From contig CM075937.1 of assembly GCA_038030265.1 (NCBI GenBank), positions 25,710,198 to 25,774,197 of the forward strand: a DNA stretch of 64,000 nucleotides, read 5' to 3'. Source of the stretch: Corythucha ciliata (Eukaryota; Arthropoda; Insecta; Hemiptera; Tingidae). The notes below the pieces were generated by a model. That model was not told where the DNA came from. It ran no database searches and saw only the letters and a list, made by a program, of their open reading frames with translations. Of the stretch, positions 1 to 11,379 are shown one piece after another. The position numbers and the translations under genes were made by a program. The first letter of the stretch is position 1. Every line of letters begins with the position of its first letter.

Positions 1-435
1 ACATCTAATTTGGTCCGAGGGACTAATGTGTCGTATAATCGTGAGATATAAAAACAGAGAGCTCCGCGGGGTTTCTTCTCAGCTTGTTGCTCGCCGATAT
101 TATCCGGGCTTGTGGCCTAGAGGCGCTCTCCTCTTTGGTCACCGGTTCTACATAAACGTCGTTTTCAGATCGTTGTTCCTGTTGAAAACCAATTTCAGTG
201 AAAAGACACCCGAAAAAAATGTGTCTCATGTAACTCATTTTGCTCGTGTTGCCTGAGGGTTTTCAGACATCTTGCCTAATTACTCCTACCAAAATGGACG
301 AATATCAAAAAGTGAATAGATCATTCAAAAGCTCACCAAATTAGGAAGTTTTTCCAGCGGTAAAAATAATAGTCGACAATTTAGGAAAGTTTAGAAAATC
401 ACGTCCGGAATTTTCCAAATTTTTGAAAAATGAAG
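1..435. other. unassigned sequence
   Basis: No gene or repeat is recognised here. The open frames are short, overlap on both strands and resemble no family I know. Confidence 0.4.
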
Positions 436-439
436 TTTG

Positions 440-740
440 TTTCCGTTTGAGCTTCTGTCATTCCAAATAAATGTAGTTTAATAATTATTTAAATGAACTA
501 TTATGTAAGAAAATTTTGTGCGCTTTCCAACGAGCTCCTTAGGTTTGGGTTTGCAAGAATTACGAGGCTTGCAACATGCACATTTCCAAAAAAAAGAAGC
601 AACAAGCAAAAATAACGTAAAATGGACGATTCTGAGAAAACTAAAAGGAATTTTTCAAAATGTCACATAGGCATTTTGGTCACAAATGATGGCCCCAAAC
701 TCAAGTTTTTCTCTGAGCATCTCGTTATTGGACACCCTGT
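440..740. mobile_element. partial copy of an ACAGGGTG-ended repeat
   Basis: The tract shares a block around GAAAATTTTGTGCGCTTTCC with the inner part of the right arm of the inverted-repeat element at 37027-38891. It ends in CACCCTGT at 733-740, the same terminus (reverse complement ACAGGGTG) as the other family members in the window. Only one arm is visible, so this is a truncated or solo end. No protein is encoded. Confidence 0.5.
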
Positions 741-1524
741 AGTGTACACAAATTGAAAGCCCAGTTTAAATGTCGCCATATGTTGAATATCTAAATAGTG
801 TTGATTTCCATGTATATCCATAATATTTGTACCGATAGATTACCTATACATATAAAAATAACATCCACTACTGAAAGCCGAAATTTCCCCGGCTTTCGAC
901 GCTATAATTTTCTCTGCTATGGTAAATGTGACAATCACCGTGGAGTTCGGGCGTTCGATTCCGGCTTTCACAAATGTCTAATGATCCGGCTCCCTCCCTA
1001 CTCTTGAAGATGGTTTCCAGTGCCTGTAAGAAGGGTTGTACCAATGCATATGGGTGCAGAGAAGCCGGTCTCAAGTGATCTACGGTCTGCATTAATTGCA
1101 GTGGCGAGTCATGTGAGAATCGACCGGACCCACTCATGGAATTTGACTGTGTAGATAATTATAGAAGACCCGATGGATATAGAAGGCGACACGGAAGACA
1201 TTTCGACATTTTTTATAGATGACGTTACAAGTGTCAAGAAGACGAGTCCTCTGTCAGGCTCTTCCAAGAGAAAAAAAGTGGATTGAATTATATTTTATAA
1301 TACTTTCGACATCCATGCTATCATTAAGTTGAAATATGCAATGCATTACTTTTTAGTTTTCAGTCCTAAAGTATTCAGTTTATCAGACATTTTCAGTCAC
1401 AACTATGTCATTGCTGGATGAGTTACATGCATTTGTGATCTACTTCCTATAAAGGACGAAATGCTGAAAACTAATTATACATATTAATATTGTAATATTG
1501 CAGTGGTGGCGACGTTGTGGAGTT
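741..1524. other. unassigned sequence
   Basis: No supportable gene. Short frames on both strands around 798-1137 lack recognisable domains. The region is AT-rich and leads into the Penelope-like fragment. Confidence 0.4.
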
Positions 1525-1541
1525 GAATCAATAATTCAGAT

Positions 1542-1590
<49 letters not shown>

Positions 1591-2292
1591 TCTCTCCACT
1601 TTATTTTTTACAAACGGCAGAACCGGTTTTCGAAAACTATGTTTTCATCATCAGTGCCCCAGTACTACAACATGAACAGAACAGACTATCAACACTAACC
1701 AACAAATAAATAAATCAACAAATAAAAATAAAACCCCCCCATATTTAATTAAATCACAGATAAAATCACAGTTAGGAATGCACTTATTTACCTGTCATAC
1801 AAAGTAAACGGCGGATCACACCTCGTCATACGTGGGTCGAAAGTGAAATGGCTTCAAACATTATATAAGATCGCGTTTTATATATTAATGCGGCGTGGCC
1901 TCGGCGGCGGGGGAAGAGAGGGGAGCAGTGATAGGAGGGGAGTAGAGCCTACCTCCTCCCGGCCATTTAAGCAGCTCGGGTTCCTTGCGAGCTCCTCGTG
2001 GATCGAGAAGCCCTCTATGGCGTTCAGGATGGAAGGCTTTTCCACCGCCATGATCACTTCGGCCTCATGGGTTGAACCACTGCCACATTGGCTGATGTGC
2101 TGGTAGAACCTTGAATTCCTCCTTCTCAAGTGCTCTTGAAACCGTACCCTGAATCTCCTTGAGGTACGGCATACGTATGTTGCAGAGTCACAGGATCCAC
2201 ATCTCAGCTTGTAGATACCACTCTGGTCCAACAATTCCGCCGTTTGTAAAAAATAAAGTGGAGAGACCAAAAAAAAAAACTGATCTGAATTA
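1525..2292 (-). mobile_element. Penelope-like retroelement fragment with inverted flanks
   Basis: A GIY-YIG endonuclease fragment on the minus strand is bounded by inverted copies of about 60 bp. The left copy (about 1525-1620) reads AATAATTCAGATCA, a long T run, then GTCTCTCCACTTTATTTTTT. The right copy (about 2238-2292) is its reverse complement with a shorter A run. Penelope-like elements encode RT followed by GIY-YIG and are often flanked by direct or inverted pseudo-LTRs. No RT remains, so this is a 3' remnant. The T run of nearly 50 bp at 1543-1589 could be expanded slippage or an assembly-uncertain homopolymer. Confidence 0.6.
1878..2270 (-). pseudogene. GIY-YIG endonuclease domain of a Penelope-like element
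   Basis: This minus-strand frame of 130 codons has the GIY-YIG core: SGIYKLRCGSC, then TYVCRTSRRFRVRFQEHLRR. In Penelope-like elements this domain follows the RT and nicks the target DNA. The spaced Cys pair after GIY and the RF..HL stretch match that family. The usual Gly after TYV is a Cys here (TYVC), which suggests loss of function. The C-terminal tail is low-complexity (Pro/Arg-rich) and probably not native. The RT that should precede it is absent, so this is a fragment and not a host gene. Confidence 0.65.
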
Positions 2293-3990
2293 TTAATATT
2301 ATAATTATCAAAACATTGGGTTACAGAAGTCGTCCTGGTCTAATTTTGTGAGAACGACCATTAAAAGAATCCCACATGGTTACGAATAAAGAAAACCGAT
2401 AACATTTATTACTACGAATGGCCGTTCCTACTAATGCAATTATGAACTACATCTATCAACAATTATACGGATGTTATACATATACGGAATGTTATACGGA
2501 GCTTCTTGGGTGACAGTTACCGTTCTGCCTTCTGTTTGTTGGAACGTTTAGCCTAAATCTGAAGGCCGTGTACCTTTTGACCATTAAAATGATTCCACAT
2601 GGTTACAGATGATGAAGACATAAAAACATCAACACCATTTGTCAATTTTGGAAATTTATCCTTCATTTCCAGATCCTGCTTTGGACTAGTTTTGTCAGTA
2701 ATTTCATCTGCTTTGAAATGTTACTTCGCAGTCACAGACGAAAAATGGCTGCTTAAGCAAAAAAAGTGCCTAAACCCGAAACAAATCCAAAAATGTCGCC
2801 GTCTTTCCCGAATTCAAGGATGATCCCGAGGTTTTTCGAGGTCAACAATTTCAGCACATAATACCTACACCACCCCCAACAACATGAAACAAAAAAATCA
2901 TCTACCCTAATTATTGCAACCTTCGACACCTTATTTTACTGGGCTATATAGTTTTCAACGACTAACAATATAGTTTACGAGAAACAATATAGTTTAGTTA
3001 CCTTGACTCTTGAAAGACTCTTTATTTGCTAAGCGGCACAAGACGTCCTCGAACTCGTATAAACAGCTCATCTATTCTTGCTTTGTCGACCCAAAGCCAA
3101 AAGATATTGTCTCCATTACTGGTCTTTGACCTGGTCACCATCGGCAAGTTTAAAAAAGCATACGAATTTTTGGCCGAAATGCCTAAAACTCCATCCAGAA
3201 TCCGTCATAAACTTACAGAACACTAAACTTATTCCTGACCCTCGAAAGGGATTAAAAAGTTGCCAGCTTTGTACGATTTTTTAGGCAGCACGATATTTTT
3301 TGTCTAATTTGCCTGGACCCTAATTTTCAAGGACCCTGGGGCCAGCACCAAGCTAATGTCGGGGCAAGAAGCAACGGGCAAGCCTCGTTATACTAAAAGA
3401 TGGACAGCACGTCAATTGAAAATCCGCAACCTGGGAAATTGTTGCTTGCCACGAAAGTGATAGATGGTAAATGTGAGAGGTTGAGGAAATAAACCTGTAC
3501 TCCTCGTATTAAATTTCGCGTATGTTTGGTCTATTGAATTATTATTAATCAATTGGAGGATGATTAAGTTAGGTGCGCAAAATGGTGAATAGATTTTAAT
3601 TATTTACTTTTCAATGTGAGTGTTAAAAGAGTAGCAATGGGTTAGATTTCCGCCATAGCCCGACCTTCCTATTTCATCGTAACACCTTATAATCAATTAA
3701 TTGAATCGGAGCCCATCTCGCCCTCTCACCATTATGCCATTTTACATTTTTCACGGGTCGTCAACTTTTATTTATCAGCTCCAGGTTAGCGTGAATGCTT
3801 TTTTCCTCATACTCGTTGAGAAAGAGAATTTGAGAGTTATTTTTGGAGTCTCTCGTTACGATGATTAATTTTCGTTCCATTGCGCTGCAATTCTGTTGAA
3901 ATCATCGTTCATTTCCAGCCTCTTTCACCTTTTGAAACTCTCAAGGAGTTACTTCCACTAATGAACGTCCTATTTTTCATGATGTTTCAG
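2293..3990. other. unassigned sequence upstream of first visible exon
   Basis: No gene is supported. A direct repeat of about 26 bp (CCATTAAAA then CCACATGGTTAC) occurs at 2358-2384 and 2581-2606, a hint of transposon-derived DNA. A short phrase near 2607-2630 (GATGATGAAGACATAAAAAC) resembles one at 41508-41530, so both may be ends of the same repeat family. Any earlier exon of the CUB/lectin gene was not recognised here. Confidence 0.4.
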
Positions 3991-4126
3991 TTTCTATTGA
4001 ACCTGGACCTCGTGTGGAAGATTACAGTCTGTGGTCGGACGGTCGCTGCCTTGTGGGAAATTTGGACCCCGTCGAAATGACCATAAATTTTACAGCACCA
4101 GTCAATGCTACTCAAGTTGTATTCAC
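3991..4126 (+). CDS. exon of CUB/C-type-lectin gene (first visible exon)
   Basis: A splice acceptor (TTCATGATGTTTCAG at 3976-3990) precedes an open stretch of 136 nt ending at a GTAAGA donor (4127). Read from 3993 it encodes SIEPGPRVEDYSLWSDGRCL and continues to NATQVVFT, with two N-glycosylation sequons (NFT, NAT), typical of an extracellular domain. It ends after two bases of a codon (AC), and the exon at 32544 starts with the completing G, giving Thr. I do not recognise the domain in this exon by itself. Assignment to the same gene rests on phase, orientation and the extracellular character of both parts. The preceding exon must end in phase 1 and was not found in the window. Confidence 0.6.
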
Positions 4127-5174
4127 GTAAGATTTATAAGTACCTATTTAATTAATTTTTAAAAAAATAGAGGACACACAAAATGTGTTCACTATACATA
4201 TAAGTGAGAGAAGGAACACCTGTGGATCCGCCTTGTAAAAAAATTGCTTTAGAAGTTTAGATGGATTCTGGTATGACTCGGAAACTAGGGGAGTATAAAA
4301 GACAATAGGGAAGGAAAATCTCATTTAACCGTGTGACGGCAGGGGCTTCGTCTTCCGTCATTTCAATTAAAGTGAGAATGGGGACAGCACGAAGGTATCT
4401 GAAGTGCCTGAAAGGAGCATTCATTTTCTTCATCCCTTCACGGGGCTTCAACGTAGCAACTCAAGCTCCCTTCCTCCTCTGTCTTTCAATAAGATGCCAC
4501 ATTCTACTTTTAAAAAGGCGGCTTCAAAAGAACAGCGTAATGACATTATAATGGATCTTTGGACAATTTGAATTAAATTGTTTCCTTCTATACACGATTC
4601 GAGTAGAGTAGGTACATATGAATTTATATATTGGAAAAGTGGAGGGGGGTCTTGTTTTGCCTTGAAACCTTGAAATTAAGATGAAAAGTAATATATATAT
4701 ATATTTTAGAAGATTTTCTTCTCGCTGTCATAAAAGCTTGTGACCACAGAATTTCGTTTCATTGTTTGACTTGAGTGAGGGAGAAATGAGGGGAAAAGAA
4801 AGAGCTAGAAATGACTAAAGGCTGAGGTTTTCTCCGAGTCATGCGGGGAGGTTGGCGAGGGGAAGTGTTTATTGGCTCGACCCTCAATCCCTTTTGAAAA
4901 GCCTTAAAGCTTTTGAGGTTCTTTTTTACTTATTTTTATATCCTTTGAATTGAACGGTGTTTTTTCAAGAACTGGCATCGAAAATTTGCTCATTTTGTTC
5001 CATACTCTCTGCATAATAAATTGTAGACTTACTTGGGGAGGGGGAAAATAGCTAGAGGGGCTGATCACAGGAGGGCGAGGTCCACGTTTAACTTGACGAG
5101 CTGTAGCAACCACCAACCAAGAGAGCACACGTGTGAGGGTTGTGAATCCCCTCCCCCCTTCCGATTTTAAATCC
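4127..5174. other. intronic sequence, unassigned
   Basis: AT-rich, no supportable gene. A short AT dinucleotide run lies at 4691-4706. The open minus-strand frame at 4904-5284 reads into the foldback arm and is not a protein. Confidence 0.4.
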
Positions 5175-7495
5175 TGATAGTCTAGTAAACGAATGCTTCT
5201 TAGAAAGGCATAGATTGAACCAGCTGGTAACTCTAAAGTTGTGATTGGGATTTGTTCGGAGTGGTCTGGAGATGGTGTACTCAAAAGTCCCCGCCTCTAG
5301 CCCACGAGCTAGCTGCTGGACGTAGCAAAACGTGCATAATTTTTCACTTTATTACCTGTAGTTCGTAAACTGTAGGTCCCACCAAACAACTCATGAGATA
5401 ACAAAACAAAGTTGACAAAATTCTTCAAAAACTAGTCTTCGACAAGTTTTTTGTAGCTTCAACCGCTTAAGAGATAATAGCGTTAAAAGTGACACTATTC
5501 TCGAACCCCTTCACTGCTTTTTGTGAACAATGCGTTGTAGCGTTCTCGCCGTTGACGTTACGAAATTGATGCATAGCAAAGAAGTTAATCATCATGTAAT
5601 TCTCTTTACAAAAAACAATAAGGAGAAAATTCCCTAACAACAAAAACTGTATTTTTATGGGATGGTCCTGTTAATTTGATGAAAACGGCTATTAGATAAA
5701 CTAGTTTCGTTAACTTATCACAGGTAATTTGAAAAATAGCTTGAACTAATGTGTCTTTAACCGTCAAAGTTAGCTGTAGATGAGGATATTCGGTCTGTCC
5801 GACCCGAGAACTGAAATGATCGCGGGGGCATGGAAGCAAGCGTTCTCACAGCGAAAATTGCTCATGAAAAGCTCCCAGGCAACAAAGAAATTCCAGCGGA
5901 ACCTTTTTTACCCTCAGGTTTCTGAAGCAAGCCGAAAGCGTACTGCAGAACTTTTACTTGCGTGGTGGGCAACGTGATTTACCGGCAATCGTACAGATAA
6001 TTACAGTTCTTTGGTGTTTTTTTGTTAGTTGTAAATCTCTTCAATCCTAGAACACTAACCCTTTCTTACCTGCGCCTACTACTACCCATGCCCCGATATG
6101 ACGAAAATATTATGATATGATGCCGTTAGTTGTTAATCTATTTAAAAACTACTGTTGTAGGCAAATTATTTGTCTCCACGCTTCAACGAAGGAGTGGGTT
6201 GGAAAGTGTACGAAATTACCTTTCTGACGTGTTATTTCTCATAGAAGTCCTATACCAAATAAGTCGAAAAAAATTCTCGTTCTGTAATAGAAAACGTGCC
6301 TAAGAAATATCCTAACAATGTTCTGACGAAGTTATCGCCGATTTCTTGAAGTGAAAGTAGCTCTTTTAGTTTCAGGCCGAAACTCCTCATTTCATAAGAT
6401 TTCGAATGACCTAGTCATAAAATGAAATCGATTCATTTTTATGGAGATATCGGCCTCAGCATAAAAAAAGTGAGAGGAATGAACAAAATGGGAAATACTT
6501 GGCGTGATTCATCGGCTTTTTTATTCACTTTTCTTGGCTCAAACTCATTGAGCTATCAAATAATGAGTAGAAGAGAGAAACTCACCATGAACTCCCAAAA
6601 ACTCAGTTATTCAGAGCCTTTTTTCTGCCCTCAATGCTCTATACACCCCTCAACATGGTTAGGTTTTCGGCTTGTTTCAGTAACCCGAAGGGAAAAAAGG
6701 TTCCGCTGGAATTTCTTTGTTGCCTGGGAGCTTTTCATGAGCAATTTTCGCTATGAGAACGCTTGCTTCCATTCCCCCCGCGATCATTACAGTTCTCTGG
6801 TCGGACAGACCGAATATCCTCATCTACAGCTAATTTTGACGTAAAATGTTCCGTAAAACGGTTAAAGACACATTAGTTCAAGCTATTTTTCACATTACCT
6901 GTGATAAGTTAACAAAACTAGTTTATCTAATAGCCGTTTTCATCAAATTAACAGGACCATCCTATAAGAATATAGTTTTTGTTGTTAGGGAATTTTCTCC
7001 TACTGCGTGTATCTCTACATCTATTGGAGATAAGCGAGTATCATTTTTGTTTTTTGTAAAGAGAATTTCATGATGATTAACTTCTTTGCTATGCATCAAT
7101 GTCGTAACGTCAACGGCGAGGACGCTACAACGCATTGTTCACAAAAAGCAGTGAAGGGGTTCGAGAATAGTATCACTTTTAACGCTATTATCTCTTAAGC
7201 GGTTGAAGCTACAAAAAACTTGTCGAAGACTAATTTTTGAGGAATTTTGTCAACTTTGTTCTTTGTTTTGTTATCTCATAAGTTTTTGGGTGGGACCTAC
7301 AGTTTACGAACTACAGGTAATAAAGTGAAAAATTATGCACGTTTTTCTACGTCCAGCAGCTAGCTCGTGGGCTAGAGGCGGGGCCTTTTGAGTACACCAT
7401 CTCCAGACCCCTCCGAACAAATCCCAATCACAACTTTAGAGTTACCAGCTGGTTCAATCTACTTCCTTTCTTTGACTAGACTATGACCTTATCCT
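5175..7495. mobile_element. 2.3-kb foldback element with ~780-bp inverted arms
   Basis: The left arm (about 5175-5950) and right arm (about 6660-7495) are inverted copies over almost their whole length. For example GAACCAGCTGGTAACTCTAA at 5217 is answered by its reverse complement near 7440, and GGAACCTTTTTT near 5898 by AAAAAAGGTTCC near 6697. The spacer of about 700 bp encodes nothing recognisable. Frames inside the arms (for example 5606-5839 minus and 6846-7073 plus) are mirror images of each other and not genes. Long inverted arms with little between them are typical of foldback or non-autonomous TIR elements. Confidence 0.75.
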
Positions 7496-7774
7496 TAAGA
7501 ATCATCTTTCGTAAAACAACTCGTCTTTCATCGAATCATTCGAAAATAGGTACATAATATTTGAACACGGGAAATATTTGGCATGGGAATTGCAGAAGTC
7601 CCGCCTCTGCCCCCATTTCAAGTCAAGAGTCTCGTCTCGGGGCGCGCGAGGTCTGTCGTAAGTTGATGAAATACAAGAGGGAGCGTGACATTTTCAATAC
7701 ACGAAAAATAAGAAGAGGATGAATTGACAGGACGGACGGAGGGACTGATCAGACGGTGGGCATGGAACTATTAG

Positions 7775-7912
7775 GGTGTTCCATTTGGATAAAATTCAGC
7801 TCTGGAGCCGAGCATTTCCACCCGGCTTCTCTTAATCATATCATATGGTAACAGAGAAGGCGGATGGAATTGCTCGGCTCCGGAGCTGAATTCAATGCAA
7901 ATGGAAAATGCC
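7775..7912. mobile_element. MITE, 138 bp
   Basis: The two halves are inverted copies of about 55 bp. The left begins GGTGTTCCATTTGGA and contains TCAGCTCTGGAGCCGAGCA. The right contains TGCTCGGCTCCGGAGCTGA and ends ATGGAAAATGCC. No coding capacity. It abuts the degraded RT fragment that follows. Confidence 0.7.
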
Positions 7913-7914
7913 AT

Positions 7915-8490
7915 CAGGAAAAGCTATTTTACACATAGTAGACTCTTATTAAAGCCCAATGAGACAAACGGTTGGTGGCCAACTTTGGAATTTCACAATG
8001 TTCCCCTAAGATCCGAAGCAAAGGTCTATGGTCAGTACGGAGCACAAACCGCCTGCCATACGATTTGGACACAGCAAAAATTAGTGCCATTGCTTCTCGG
8101 TCGATCGATGAATAACGTGACTCACACGAAAAGCTATTTGTGTGCTGATTTTAAGGTAACCATAAATCCAGTTATCGCCCAAGACTACCACCCACTCCCT
8201 CGGTTTGAAGATATCTGGGACAAACTTCGTGGGGTCCAAAAATTTTCAGTTGTCGACCTAAAGATGCCTATCTGCAGATGGAATTCGAGGAACAGTCGCG
8301 CCAGTACCTAGTCGTAGCCACTGACTGATAAGGGGTTTTTCAGATACAGACGCTTACCTTTCGGTGTCAGTTTTGCACCATCTTTGTTTCAAAAGACGAT
8401 GGACAGCACATTAGCATGTATAGACAATGGTTCATGTTTCTTAGACGATATTATCATAACTGGGGCTTCCGCAGAAGAACGCAGAAGTGT
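7915..8490 (+). pseudogene. gypsy-type reverse transcriptase fragment
   Basis: The plus-strand frame to 8311 carries RT landmarks: LCADFKVTINPVIAQDYHPL, then a PRFEDIW/KFSVVDLK stretch. After a frame change RRLPFGVSFAPSLFQ follows near 8345-8390, and LDDIIITGA near 8440-8468 supplies the catalytic DD in a variant box. The order is that of a Ty3/gypsy RT. At least one frameshift lies near 8270-8290 and the domain stops near 8490, where the sequence switches to a gag fragment on the opposite strand. It is not functional. Confidence 0.7.
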
Positions 8491-8494
8491 CTAA

Positions 8495-8987
8495 ATGTTC
8501 ATCTAGACACTTTCCAAACTCACATCTGTTTGCTAATGAACGCTGCTGTTTTTGAATGAAACATCCAACGCTTTCGGTGTCCCTCCGGAACCGCAAGGCA
8601 AATTCTCTACGCAACGCGAAAATGAGCACGTATCTTTTATAATATGACGATAATTGCTTTTTTAGACTCGAAAATCCGATTTCCTGAACGTCACGTGGAT
8701 GAAAATACTCGACCAACAGTTTGAAGAGTGTGGGGCCTACGGAACAAAGTAGCAAAAGACCACGCACCTTATCTTTCTTTGGGAACCTGTAATTTCAGAA
8801 GTTCAAGTTCGAATCGTTGGATGTAGTAGACCCATTCTTCCGACTCGTCGTCGAAGTTTGGAAACTTAAATTTTGAAATACATTCTTGAACAATCCGTCG
8901 TTCAGACTGTTCATCAACCTCTTCTTGTTCGAATTCTCGGCCTCTCCTGGTCTGTCTTGGCATCCTCGTACGCCAATGTAAAGACAC
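8495..8987 (-). pseudogene. gag capsid fragment of a gypsy-type element
   Basis: Two minus-strand frames that join near 8768 encode a capsid-like sequence: FPNFDDESEEWVYYIQRFEL, then a PTLFKLLVEYFHPRDV stretch and RREFALRFRR near 8600. The pattern of an acidic (F/P)-x-F-D-x-x-x-E-x-W start, helical capsid and RxxFxxRxQ-like strand is that of Ty3/gypsy Gag. It is truncated on both sides and lies head-to-head with the RT fragment, whose reverse complement supplies the meaningless tail of this frame. Confidence 0.65.
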
Positions 8988-9393
8988 AAAATTAGAGAAC
9001 TAAAACTCAAACAACTGTATTTTATAACATTTAAATCACATTGTGGTTTTTATAGGCGGATGATTATATTACAGGGTCCACGTGGACCAACTATGTAAAG
9101 GGTCAAGTAGAGTTTTGTTTCTTACGAGGAAATTAAAAGAAGTAATTTGCTAAGAGTGTTTTTGAATGTAAGGGTGTTATTGATTTCATCGTATTCCTCC
9201 TTCGGAAGAATGCTTTTCTCGTAATTTCTTTTTCATTAGTTAATTTTTAAACATAGGTTCAGTACTCCCAGGTTCAAAACCCGAAATCCGTCAAAACCCG
9301 AATTACCTAGTCATAACTAGTTTTACCAAAGCACCTTAGCTAAAACTAGTATTTCTATTTACTAGGTAAATCTAGAATTGACCTTAGCTAAAA
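8988..9393. other. unassigned intronic sequence
   Basis: No gene. A motif TTTACTAGGTAAATCTAGAA at 9358-9377 recurs just after the following MITE at 9644-9663, with CTAAAACTA repeats around both. Confidence 0.4.
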
Positions 9394-9640
9394 CTATAGT
9401 CGGGTCGGTGAAAGAATGTGCATGAAATCACCCTCTCTCCTTTCCCTAAACCCATATGACTTACCGCTACCACACCATCACCTGAGAGGAGCCTCTCCTA
9501 TTTTATCGGTAAAACTCTCAGTTATTGGTTGCAGTAGTTTGATAATAAGAGGAGAAATAGAGAACCACGTTAAGAGAGGGAAAAAGCGGGCTTACGGCCT
9601 CCCACCACTCATGCACATTCTTTCGCCGATCCGACTATAG
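9394..9640. mobile_element. MITE, 247 bp
   Basis: Terminal inverted repeats of about 32 bp: the left starts CTATAGTCGGGTCGGTGAAA and the right is the reverse complement of CTATAGTCGGATCGGCGAAA, both continuing GAATGTGCATGA. The ends lie in a TA context, as for Tc1/mariner-type MITEs. The frame at 9416-9640 is an accident of the repeat. Confidence 0.75.
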
Positions 9641-10920
9641 TATTTACTAGGTAAATCTAGAATTGACGATGGAGGTCAGGAAAAACTAGAATTTACGGTT
9701 GAATTGTTCCTTCTTAATTTTATATTAGTTTTGAATAGTTAAAACTAGTTCCAACTGAATAGCTCAGTCAAAACAATAAGTTTTGCTCTGCCAACGGTTG
9801 CTGGTACCAACCGTCTAAATTTTGGGATTCAAAATGCCACAACAGTATGCCACTCAACAACAACTGAACTGTCTTTACGAATATTTTAATTTTCAGGCTA
9901 GTAGGCCGGGCTTATTTATAACCCAAAATGGCGGTGCGTTCATCTGGTTTATAAGTTGAAAGTGGTTTTCCCAGCGCTTTTGACGATTATTGATTTTGCT
10001 TTCATCCCGTACGCAATTTTCCGTAAAGTAAAGTAATAGTTGGTAAACCAACGGGGCTTCACGTCCAACTACCTTTAAGGTGTCGTGGACGAGGGTGAGA
10101 GCACACACTTTACTTTGTAACTGTTTTATACATAAGTTGACCGTTGCTCAAATAATCCTGTAGTGGGAATCGACTGGACATGAGAGTCGACGCCTTAGCG
10201 ACCTCGGCCACTCTGCTGGGCTGCAATTTTCTGTATATTTTGAAATTTTCATCTCTCCAGTACGAACTATACGAAATCCAGTACGAACTGAGAATTAAAG
10301 TTGTTCGGGAAAAGTACCATTTCTCCTAAAAATCGCTCGAATAATCATAGTCTAGCTCATTTTTTTTTTGTTGTACTGCCTCTCAATTAAAACAAAAATA
10401 AATTTTTTGTGTTCTACCTCCCAATTTTTGTGTGCAACTCGTCACCATCCACCCTGTAGTCGAAGCCCCCCACCCCCACCCCGGATTTATTACTAAAAAT
10501 AATGTAGGCAATGTAAATTTCCATTTTCACCGTGAAGCTGTTATAGTAAAAGAAGACTCTTTTAATTTCTTTCCCCATTCTTTCCTTTTATTCGATATGA
10601 ACTTTTTTCTCAGGTGCTAAAGCCTCATTAATATAAATTGGAGTCCATCTACTTTCAAGGCCAGGGGCTTTACGGGCGTTGGAATTCCTGTTAGTACGTA
10701 AGGGGTCCTCCTACGGTTCGATAAATGAATATTTAAATTCCTAGTTTCTCGTTCATAATAATTATTACAATGAATTTCATCATCCGTGAATTGTATCATT
10801 GACCAATAATATTGGGACGATAATTAGTGTAACATGGATTTCTATAAGATTTAATTGGCACTTAGCAGCCTGATTAAATCGAATCATGAACTTGAGTGCG
10901 CAGGTGGTGTTCAAATATTA
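9641..10920. other. unassigned intronic sequence
   Basis: Nothing supportable. Short frames near 9893-10108 and 10432-10799 lack domains. Confidence 0.4.
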
Positions 10921-11105
10921 TGTAATAATTAATTGTGCTCAGACAGCCTTGTCTCGATCAATTATTGGGATCACTCCCCCCTCACTGCACCATCCTAGAA
11001 TCAACTGTGAATTTGAGGGGGTGTGGAGGCTGAAATAAGGAAATTAACCTTTAAATGAAATGCTTACCATTTACTTGTTTTGAGTTCCGAGAAAAAATTT
11101 CTCCC

Positions 11106-11238
11106 CTGGGGGGAGGGGGGCAAGTATGAAGGGATGTTATAATTTTAACACGGCGTTATTTTATCACAATTGCAAGGGTTGTCACGCGGATACCACCCGT
11201 GTTATTCCATATAAAACCCCTTCGTACTCCAGCCCCAG
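11106..11238. mobile_element. MITE, copy 1 of a two-copy family
   Basis: It starts CTGGGG and ends CCCCAG, with inverted ends around AAGTATGAAGGGATGTTATA and its partner ACCCCTTCGTACT. The internal AACACGGCGTTAT and ACCACCCGTGTTAT blocks match the reverse complement of the copy at 61445-61571. No coding capacity. Confidence 0.7.
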
Positions 11239-11305
11239 GTTTCATTCATTCATTTAAGAGCATGGGAAGGGATTTCTCCCGGGTGGATTCGCTCTTTGCG
11301 TGAAC

Positions 11306-11379
11306 TCCCGGGTAGCTCAGTTGGCATGAGCACCTGTAGCGAAACCAGGTGGCCGTGGGTTCGAATCCCACCCGGGGAG
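11306..11379 (+). repeat. tRNA-like sequence (SINE head or tRNA pseudogene)
   Basis: A cloverleaf can be drawn: D stem GCTC/GAGC, anticodon stem CCTG/CAGG, and T arm GTGGG-TTCGAAT-CCCAC with a good B box (GGTTCGAATCC). Position 33 is G where U is required, the formal anticodon would be CGA, and the acceptor stem has a G-G mismatch. A T6 tract follows at 11382. It is therefore a tRNA-derived repeat and not a working tRNA. Confidence 0.55.

Noticed and set aside
1498..1698. Plus-strand frame with a poly-Phe stretch
   Set aside because: It is a translation of the T homopolymer.
6422..6844. 140-codon plus-strand frame
   Set aside because: Its second half is arm sequence of the 2.3-kb foldback and the first half has no domain.
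11306..11379. A functional tRNA gene
   Set aside because: U33 is replaced, the formal anticodon has no sensible match and the acceptor stem has a mismatch; it sits in a repeat loop.
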